DNA from: Aspidiotus rigidus
Lineage: Eukaryota; Arthropoda; Insecta; Hemiptera; Diaspididae
Reading direction: 5' to 3'
Length of the DNA: 64,000 nucleotides
NCBI GenBank assembly: GCA_035079385.1
Contig: JAVHKY010000023.1
Location: forward strand, 4,790,001 to 4,854,000
Shown: piece after piece, positions 58,130 through 64,000 of the stretch
Layout: each line of letters begins with the position of its first letter
How positions within the stretch are numbered: position 1 is the stretch's first letter
Made by a program: the position numbers and the translations under genes
Notes under the pieces: model-generated
What the model saw: the letters and a program-made list of their open reading frames with translations, nothing else
Told to the model about the DNA's origin: nothing
Databases searched by the model: none

Positions 58130-58230
58130 CATATCGAGAGTAATGCTTTGATATCCATGTTGCCTAGGTCTTCGAATTTACCCTCCAGTTGCTCCTCCAT
58201 CGAGATGCCACTTTCCGGTGAGGAAGTCAT
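58130..58230 (-). CDS. NADK: Candidate alternative first coding exon of NAD kinase (distal)
   Basis: The ATG at 58230 opens 33 codons (MTSSPESGISMEEQLEGK, then FEDLGNMDIKALLSI) plus two bases TG before a GTAAGATG donor at 58129. Joining to 4985 completes a Trp codon and continues RTRSLNAPSP, the same phase as the exons at 35.3 and 22.3 kb. The peptide is acidic and helical-looking, unlike the basic middle exon. The exon is not in repeat DNA. Support is ATG, phase, donor and strand; splicing over 53 kb is an inference. It could instead start another minus-strand gene. Confidence 0.5.
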
Positions 58231-58234
58231 TCTC

Positions 58235-59085
58235 AAAACTTTCGAATGTATAACGTATTTTATAAACTAGGTACCTATGTAATTTTCACATCAACGTCGC
58301 CCACATTCAAACAGCACATTAAACATCGAACCATCGCGCATGATGCGAACGACACGAATCAACGAGCGGCGCAAAATTTGACGAATATTACTAATTGGGT
58401 AGGTAAGTACTCGATTTAAGTATACCGCGGAATTAAAAATGCTACTGTATGATCATTTCTCGTCAAATTTTGAAGCTCGATATGGCGCCGAAAAACCAGT
58501 TTCTATAATATTGATATGAAATCTACGCACACGCTAGGACGAAACGAATCGCGGGTCTGTGTGCGAAGAGAAAGCCCGCAGAACCTTTCTTTGATCGATT
58601 CTTCGACGATTGAAAGAACTTACAGTATGCGTTATTCATTCATGCCGATGGCAAGTATGCGACTGCGAAAAAGAATGCACACATATCAACGCCAGCCAAC
58701 ATGTACCATACACGATTCGGTTTAATAATATATTTACAAATCGTCTAAGAATGTTGTTGCTCGTTTTAAGACAGTTCAATAAAGGCAACAAATACATTAC
58801 AAATCAACCATCGCGTTTTGTCTTTTTTTTTTCTCTTCTCCTCCTCGCTCTTCGATTACAACATATATGTATACGGTACATGCATACCATAAAGAACGAC
58901 TCAAGAATGTGACGACGACTCCGCAAAAACTATTCAGTTACACAGGTAGCGTTATAAATTTGCTAAAGAACGACCTATGTTAATTTTATGAATGAACTAA
59001 ACGAAAAAGGTATGCCATTATCTCCTTCCCCTGTACGGCTTTGGTGATTTATCATTTTACTACGAGGCAACGGTCATGGAAAAAA
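58235..59085. other. Putative upstream/promoter region of the distal exon
   Basis: Unique-looking sequence. Overlapping plus frames (58516-58912) show no motif. No repeat found; 5' UTR or promoter DNA is plausible on the minus strand, but no clear core promoter is seen. Confidence 0.3.
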
Positions 59086-59089
59086 CTCG

Positions 59090-59952
59090 CGGCTCGCGAA
59101 GGAGGATTCATTAAGTAAGTTAATTGAGGTATGCAAAGAACCTGTTGCACTGGTAATATTTTGGAAGATCAAAAATTGATTACAAAGTCGTAAACCTCAT
59201 AATGACGATGACGTCACCTTGTATGAATAAAATCTCAATGACGTGGTCAGAGAAGTTTCCTTGTATACTCCAAAATCGTCCGCAGATTTCGTCTGCAGTT
59301 TACCTTTCACGACGTCATTGAAAGCTCTAATTTCGAATCACTCACACAAGATTTCGGCGATAAAGATTTTTTTTGAGTCTAAATTTATTGACTTTTCTTC
59401 CGAGAAGTCATCATGTATCTTTCGAAGTCTCCCTTTGTAGCTATAGATGTTCGAATTTTTTCAAGTCTCTCGGCCCGTTTTACACATACGGCTTAATAAT
59501 TCGATGTCTGGAATTTTTCCAAGCCCTTTTCCTAGTATACATATAGCTTGGTGGTCGGAATTTCTTCCATTCCTCTCCTGACATACATTATATATTTTGT
59601 ATTCGTTTCTAACTCTACACGTTCGGTGAGAAATAATTTTACCACAAATGACGACGTTACTTCGTCTATCCCTACTGATATAATAGGAAGAAGTACAGTG
59701 GCCAACGGAAGTCGGCACATCTGTTAACAGTTTAGCTGCTACAGTCTTGAAGTTCGTCACAACGACGTGTGGAGGACTTTGGGAACTAGGCCGTAAAAAA
59801 AAATGAGATGCCATTGCAGGGCAGCGGGTAACCCGCAGTCCCGAGTCCCCTAGAGCCTGAAGTTTTTCCAAGTCCTGAAAATCATCACGTGACAACTTGA
59901 ACGCGCTGCAATTTCAAGGAAGTCGTCGTCTTTCCAAATCCCCTTCCTATCA
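59090..59952 (+). mobile_element. Old HINE-like element (left part), host of a PLE insertion
   Basis: Left module CATTAAGTAAGTTAATTGAG, then AAAGAACCTGTTGC (59104-59148). Decayed 45-bp units at 59450-59590. A GCGGG-TAA-CCCGC palindrome at 59824-59836. The last unit (CCCTTCCTATCA) is cut by the PLE at 59953 and resumes at 63474. Confidence 0.45.
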
Positions 59953-59993
59953 CCAGACGAAGTCATACTCAAGCGAGTAATTCAATCGGGCAC

Positions 59994-60623
59994 TTGGCCA
60001 GAGTGAATGAAGTGAACTTAGACATCGACCTTATGATCCAAAGGAAAGTTACTCGAAAATGCCTCGATTCCACCACCTCCCTCCCCCGCAATACGGCCCT
60101 AAACAGTAGAGAGCGTTGGATAAGGCTTCCGTTCTTGGGGCAGTTTTCATCTCAATTGAGTCGTGTCCTACGCCCCTTCGGATTTCGGCCTGTGTATTAC
60201 AACCCCAATACCATAAAAAGTTTATTGGTTAGGCTAAAAGACCCCATCCAACTGGCCGAGAGGAGTGGTGTGTATAAAGTTGAGTGTAAGGATTGTAACG
60301 GAATTGATATTGGCGAGACAGGCCGTCAGTTGAAAATTAGAATCGCTGAACATAGGAAGGCGTGGGAAAAGAAGAATATAGATGAATCGGCGTTTGCGGA
60401 CCATTCAATCACTAGCGGCTATAGCATTAAAGAGGGGTCCGAGGTCCTTCTCTACAGAGAAAACGCGTATTCGAAGCGAAAAGCGTTAGAACACATCGAA
60501 ATAATCCGTCATTTAAATAACGACGACCTTAATGTGCTCAACAGGTACATACCTGATGAGGGGTTGATTGAACTAGTTTACGAGTATGATTCACGTCGTG
60601 ATGACTCGCTGGTTCAATCCTGA
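59994..60623 (+). pseudogene. PLE C-terminal domain, upstream partial copy
   Basis: This frame corresponds to the last ~209 residues of the full-length protein: the linker after the RT, then GVYKVECKDCN, IDIGETGRQLKIRI, AEHRKAW and the ALEHIEII helix, stop at 60621-60623. It lacks an RT and a proper start. It serves as the upstream repeat of the tandem and would place the PLE 3' end and ribozyme-like motif just before the intact ORF. Confidence 0.85.
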
Positions 60624-60675
60624 TTTCCTCGTATGTTTCTAGTTTACTGCCGGAGTTGGTTCAGTCGCTTTCCAG

Positions 60676-60730
60676 TCCCCGTTGACGATGATTGTTTAAT
60701 CGAAAGCGCTCTGGCATCGTTAAAATTCTG
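60676..60730 (+). ncRNA. Hammerhead-like ribozyme motif, upstream PLE copy
   Basis: GACGATGA (60684-60691), a small ATT-GTTT-AAT stem, TCGAAAGCG, then GGCATCGTT whose CGTT can pair with AGCG (one G-U pair). It has the same layout as 50355-50420 with a different but still paired stem. It sits about 50-100 nt before the intact ORF. The core departs from CUGANGA at two positions. Confidence 0.4.
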
Positions 60731-60775
60731 TGGCTAAATTTTGTAAATTACTCCGATTGAATTACTCGCTTGAGT

Positions 60776-63271
60776 ATGACTTCATCTGGTATATCTGGTC
60801 ATAAATTGAGAAACCTCATTGATTCTATTAATAACGCTGATACGGCGTTTTTGCGATTTCTGTTCGGGAAGTTTCGGAACCCAAGGTCATCGTTCTCATC
60901 TCACATATGGTTTCTTCGCCAATGCTTAAAATTACACCTTAAGCCTAATTTCATTAAGTTTCGGTTGTTCTCGGATTGCGATCGCACCACCAAAAAATTG
61001 GAAAAATTCCTGACGGAAAAATGGATCCGCACTGAATTGCGGAGGTGGCATGGAAAGTTGAATGTCACCACTAGGCTGAACTTATTGGTCCATTCTAGAC
61101 TTTCTGGTCTACTGCATCCGGGTGAGTTGGTTCTGTTTATTAAGGCTATTAATGTTAAATGCCGCGGTTTTGAAGCTAAATTGAAAAGGAAGAAAAATAA
61201 GAAACTTTGTTCCCTCCAGAAAAAGAAAGAGAATTTGAATAACCCCGCTGTCCAGGAAGTGAGACCTGAAGTCAGTGTTATCCAAAACTTCCAACCGCGC
61301 ATTATAAATTGCAGTCAGGTTGAGTTCAGTTGCGATGAGGTGAATTTATTAGAGAAAGGGTTAAAGTTCGGATTACCCCCTCTTAATAATAGTAATGCTT
61401 TGGCTAATGTTGTTGCCGACCTCGAGTTGAAAATCGGACCGGGGGTTAATACTCAAAAAAATTGTGCTGCTTTTGTCCGCAATACCCCCCTCCCTCGCAT
61501 AAACAATTACGCAATTGAGGTGATTAAGGGATTAAAGAGGAGGGTCAGGGAGGAAGGCTTAAGCATCACGAAGGCTGACAAAAGTAATGCCATTGTCGTG
61601 ATGGAGAAGTCCTCCTACGTCTCCAAGGTCTATGACGTTCTCGGCCAGTGTGGTGCTAAGGAAAACGACAGTTTCAATTTTCCTAAACACGTAAAAGAAG
61701 TTAGACGTGTGATAAACGAGTGTGAATTTATTATTAAAACTCCCCCGATAAAAAGATTGCTCCTGGAGCCCAACCCTGTGCCTCCCCTCTTGTACGGGCT
61801 ACCAAAAGTTCATAAAAAAGATAACCCGATGCGTCCGGTCGTATCCTTTGTGTCCTCCCTCACGTACGCTCTGGCAAAATTTTTGGACCGATGGTTTAAA
61901 TCGAGAGTTGACCATGAGTCACCTTACTCGGTAAAAAATTCGGTCTCCTTGGCTGATAGGCTTAAGGATAATATTCTTCCGCTGGGATCGACCCTTTGTT
62001 CACTTGATGTGGTCGGCCTGTTCCCCAATATCCCCAGAGCAACCGCCATGCAACATATGGGAGATCTTTTGATTCAAACAAATGTTCGCCAAGAAGAATT
62101 GGGTGAATTTTTCAATCTCCTCAATATTTGTTGGTCTCCCAATTATTGCAAATTCGATAACAAGTTTTTTGAGTTTCCTGAAGAGGTTGGAATATCCATC
62201 GGTTCTCCTTTGGGTTCTCTCATTTCGGAGGTCTTTATGTCTAAGTTTGAGCTCGATTTGTTCTCCTCTGGCAGTGCGTATTTAGATCAGATTTATTATT
62301 GGCACAGGTATGTCGACGATGTGTTGTGTACGTGGACTGGTCCCCGAGAGCTCCTTTTGGAGTTTCTCCAGTATCTAAATAATCAATATCCTTCTATAAA
62401 ATTTACTTTAGAAATCGGTGGCGCATCTATTAATTACTTGGATTTGACGATCTGTAATAGAGATGGTATCCATGAATTCGCCATATACAGGAAAGATACT
62501 GCGACCGATATTACTGTCCACGGCAAATCTTTCTGCCCTGTAGCCCATAAATATGCTGGATTTAACAGCCTCATCCATCGACTGACTAGTATTCCTCTCA
62601 ATCAGTCAGCCTTCCAAAAAGAGGTATTAACTATAAAGCACTTGGCCAGAGTGAATGAAGCGAACTTAGACATCGACCTTATGATCCAAAGGAAAGTTAC
62701 TCGAAAATGCCTCGATTCCACCACCTCCCTCCCCCGCAATACGGCCCTAAACAGTAGAGATCGTTGGATAAGGCTTCCGTTCTTGGGGCAGTTTTCATCT
62801 CAATTGAGTCTTGTCCTACGCCCCTTCGGATTTCGGCCTGTGTATTACAACCCCAATACCATAAAAAGTTTATTGGTTAGGCTAAAAGACCCCATCCAAC
62901 TGGCCGAGAGGAGTGGTGTGTATAAAGTTGAGTGTAAGGATTGTAACGGAATTGATATTGGCGAGACAGGCCGTCAGTTGAAAATTAGAATCGCTGAACA
63001 TAGGAAGGCGTGGGAAAATAAGAATATAGATGAATCGGCGTTTGCGGACCATCCAATCACTAGCGGCCATAGCATTAAAGAGGGGTCCGAGGTCCTTCTC
63101 TACAGAGAAAACGCGTATTCGAAGCGAAAAGCGTTAGAACACATCGAAATAATCCGTCATTTAAATAACGACGACCTTAATGTGCTCAACAGGTACATAC
63201 CTGATGAGGGGTTGATTGAACTAGTTTACGAGTATGATTCACGTCGTGATGACTCGCTGGTTCAATCCTGA
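60776..63271 (+). CDS. Penelope-like reverse transcriptase with GIY-YIG endonuclease domain
   Basis: Intact 831-codon ORF from the ATG at 60776 (an upstream in-frame TTG is not used) to TGA at 63271. Order: basic N-terminal region (~1-200); ITKADKSNAIVVM (~265) and LPKVHKKDNPMRPVVS (~340), Penelope-type RT blocks; motif A CSLDVVGLFPNIP (~409); B GISIGSPLGSL (~475); C YWHRYVDDVL (~508-517) with both catalytic Asp; INYLDLTI (~551); then a C-terminal GIY-YIG domain, GVYKVECKDCN (~713), IDIGETGR (~725), AEHRKAW (~740), ENAYSKRKALEHIEI (~777). The second motif normally reads VYIG; here Tyr is Asp (GAT), in both tandem copies. It copies element RNA at a nicked target. Length is usual for the family. 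Confidence 0.95.
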   Translation: MTSSGISGHKLRNLIDSINNADTAFLRFLFGKFRNPRSSFSSHIWFLRQCLKLHLKPNFIKFRLFSDCDRTTKKLEKFLTEKWIRTELRRWHGKLNVTTRLNLLVHSRLSGLLHPGELVLFIKAINVKCRGFEAKLKRKKNKKLCSLQKKKENLNNPAVQEVRPEVSVIQNFQPRIINCSQVEFSCDEVNLLEKGLKFGLPPLNNSNALANVVADLELKIGPGVNTQKNCAAFVRNTPLPRINNYAIEVIKGLKRRVREEGLSITKADKSNAIVVMEKSSYVSKVYDVLGQCGAKENDSFNFPKHVKEVRRVINECEFIIKTPPIKRLLLEPNPVPPLLYGLPKVHKKDNPMRPVVSFVSSLTYALAKFLDRWFKSRVDHESPYSVKNSVSLADRLKDNILPLGSTLCSLDVVGLFPNIPRATAMQHMGDLLIQTNVRQEELGEFFNLLNICWSPNYCKFDNKFFEFPEEVGISIGSPLGSLISEVFMSKFELDLFSSGSAYLDQIYYWHRYVDDVLCTWTGPRELLLEFLQYLNNQYPSIKFTLEIGGASINYLDLTICNRDGIHEFAIYRKDTATDITVHGKSFCPVAHKYAGFNSLIHRLTSIPLNQSAFQKEVLTIKHLARVNEANLDIDLMIQRKVTRKCLDSTTSLPRNTALNSRDRWIRLPFLGQFSSQLSLVLRPFGFRPVYYNPNTIKSLLVRLKDPIQLAERSGVYKVECKDCNGIDIGETGRQLKIRIAEHRKAWENKNIDESAFADHPITSGHSIKEGSEVLLYRENAYSKRKALEHIEIIRHLNNDDLNVLNRYIPDEGLIELVYEYDSRRDDSLVQS

Positions 63272-63321
63272 TTTCCTCGTATGTTTCTAGTTTACTGCCG
63301 GAGTTGGTTCAGTCGCTTTCC

Positions 63322-63380
63322 AGTCCCCGTTGACGATGATTGTTTAATCGAAAGCGCTCCGGCATCGTTAAAATTTTGTG
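63322..63380 (+). ncRNA. Hammerhead-like ribozyme motif, PLE 3' end
   Basis: Same as 60676-60730 with two base changes (GCGCTCCGG). CGATGA at 63334-63339, CGAAA at 63349-63353. Confidence 0.4.
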
Positions 63381-63473
63381 GCTAAATTTTGTAAATTACT
63401 CCGATTGAATTACTTGCTTGAGTATGACTTCGTCTGGTATATCTGGTCATAAATTGAGAAACCGCATTGATTC

Positions 63474-63612
63474 CCTTTCCTATCATATGACTAGAGGTTT
63501 GAAATTTTTCCATGTCCCCTCCTCTCTGCGTGACTTCATCAACCTCGCTCGCGGATGAAAATTTCCTGAGAGTACCCCCAACAAAAGGGATAGCGGGTTC
63601 CCCGCTAAAAGA
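63474..63612 (+). mobile_element. HINE-like right end, AGCGGG subtype
   Basis: A minisatellite unit (TATCATATGACTAGAGG) continues from before the PLE, then GTGACTTCATCAACCTCGCT, AAATTTCCTGAGAGTACCCC and a perfect AGCGGG-TTC-CCCGCT hairpin (63592-63606). Matched by 2620-2704 and, reversed, 55640-55690. Confidence 0.65.
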
Positions 63613-63639
63613 GAGGCACCGTTCAAATTATAGGTTGGG

Positions 63640-64000
63640 TTCATAATGGGGGCCTTTAATCATGCAGAATGGCCCCAAATACTCGAAAACCTGCATAAAG
63701 CCTACGTGCCACATTACCTATAAAAGTGTATAGCCTCAAAGTCATTGCAATGGTCCAACAGAGATGCCCCCAAGGCTCTATCCTAGGCCCCAGTCTCTAA
63801 AACATCATCATCTATAATCAGGTCATCTGCTCGCTCTCGGAAGAATATAACCGCCTTAGACACTAACCATACACGGCGGTGACTCCCGCGAGGAAATTGA
63901 ATACAATGTGAACACCAGCATCACCAAGAGCAAATATGGTCTTTCCCTCAATGTAGGGAAGACTGAAATTCTCCTCAGGAATGGTTTTCCCAAAACCCCA
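63640..64000 (+). pseudogene. R1-type LINE reverse transcriptase fragment, runs off the window
   Basis: Broken frames show AFNHAEWPQILENLHKAYVP (RT motif A style, 63650-63710), then a frame with CPQGSILGP-like sequence (63765-63795). Continues past the right edge. Inactive. Confidence 0.6.

Larger units (their letters stand above)
59953..63473 (+). mobile_element. Penelope-like element: partial plus full-length tandem copy
   Basis: Order: a 37-nt inverted tag (59953-59989) complementary to the element's 3' end; a 5'-truncated copy carrying the C-terminal domain (59990-60775); a full copy (60776-63430); and about 35 nt of a third unit (63438-63473, matching the ORF start). Flanks CCCTTCCTATCA and CCTTTCCTATCA agree at 11 of 12 positions, a likely target duplication in minisatellite DNA. 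The two copies of the ~780-bp shared part differ at about nine sites by eye, so the insertion is recent. Confidence 0.92.

Overview
This is a gene-poor, repeat-rich animal nuclear window, most likely from an arthropod and probably an insect. That placement rests on an insect-like NAD kinase, Penelope-like elements (PLEs), a mariner relic, R1/I-type LINEs and Ginger-type elements with C-terminal cysteine-rich exons. It is an inference, because no marker fixes the species. Nothing looks bacterial: genes are split by GT-AG introns, and nearly all ORFs under 150 codons are chance frames or repeat-encoded. Several apparent ORF starts are really TTG or GTG.

Host genes. One protein gene can be read with confidence: NAD kinase (NADK) on the minus strand. 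Three consecutive coding exons (4902-4985, 4675-4804, 3792-3986) give an uninterrupted NADK segment through the GGDGT motif; the remaining catalytic exons must lie left of position 1. Three separate upstream exons (22301-22464, 35270-35325, 58130-58230) each have an ATG, an open frame and a GTAAG donor, and each leaves exactly the two-base overhang that exon 4902-4985 needs. I read them as alternative first exons, so the gene spans more than 54 kb and most of the window is NADK intron. A tRNA-Gly (anticodon CCC) lies inside it at 46950-47020, minus strand.

Mobile DNA fills the introns. (i) Four PLE copies (6.2, 10.1, 48.4-50.5 and 59.95-63.47 kb). The last carries an intact 831-codon reverse transcriptase plus GIY-YIG ORF behind a partial direct-repeat copy. 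All four begin with an inverted copy of their own 3' end, and the PLE termini carry a hammerhead-ribozyme-like motif. (ii) A Helentron/HINE-like non-autonomous family with hairpin ends (AACAGG-GAA-CCTGTT or AGCGGG-GAA-CCCGCT), an internal ~72-bp CTAGGCC repeat and a 45-bp minisatellite. Copies are at 7.6-10, 21.9, 23.8, 31.7-34.2, 37.6-38.4 (two head to tail), 40.3-41.1, 42.8-43.7, 51.9, 55.6-56.1 and 59.1-63.6 kb, and one subtype at 2.0-2.7 kb. (iii) Degenerate LINEs at 6.0, 15.5-16.8, 17.7-20.0, 27.4-28.6, 36.1-39.0, 47.9-50.7, 54.1-54.6 and 63.6-64 kb. (iv) Two Ginger-like elements with TGTTA ends and TATA-type target duplications (13.5-14.4 and 32.1-34.0 kb). (v) A mariner relic at 25.6-26.5 kb, hAT-like elements at 24.8 and 52.6 kb, and small MITEs and foldbacks.

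Nested insertions can be ordered: PLE into a LINE endonuclease domain, a MITE into a LINE tail, a Ginger element into a HINE, a PLE into a HINE, and a LINE into another dispersed repeat.
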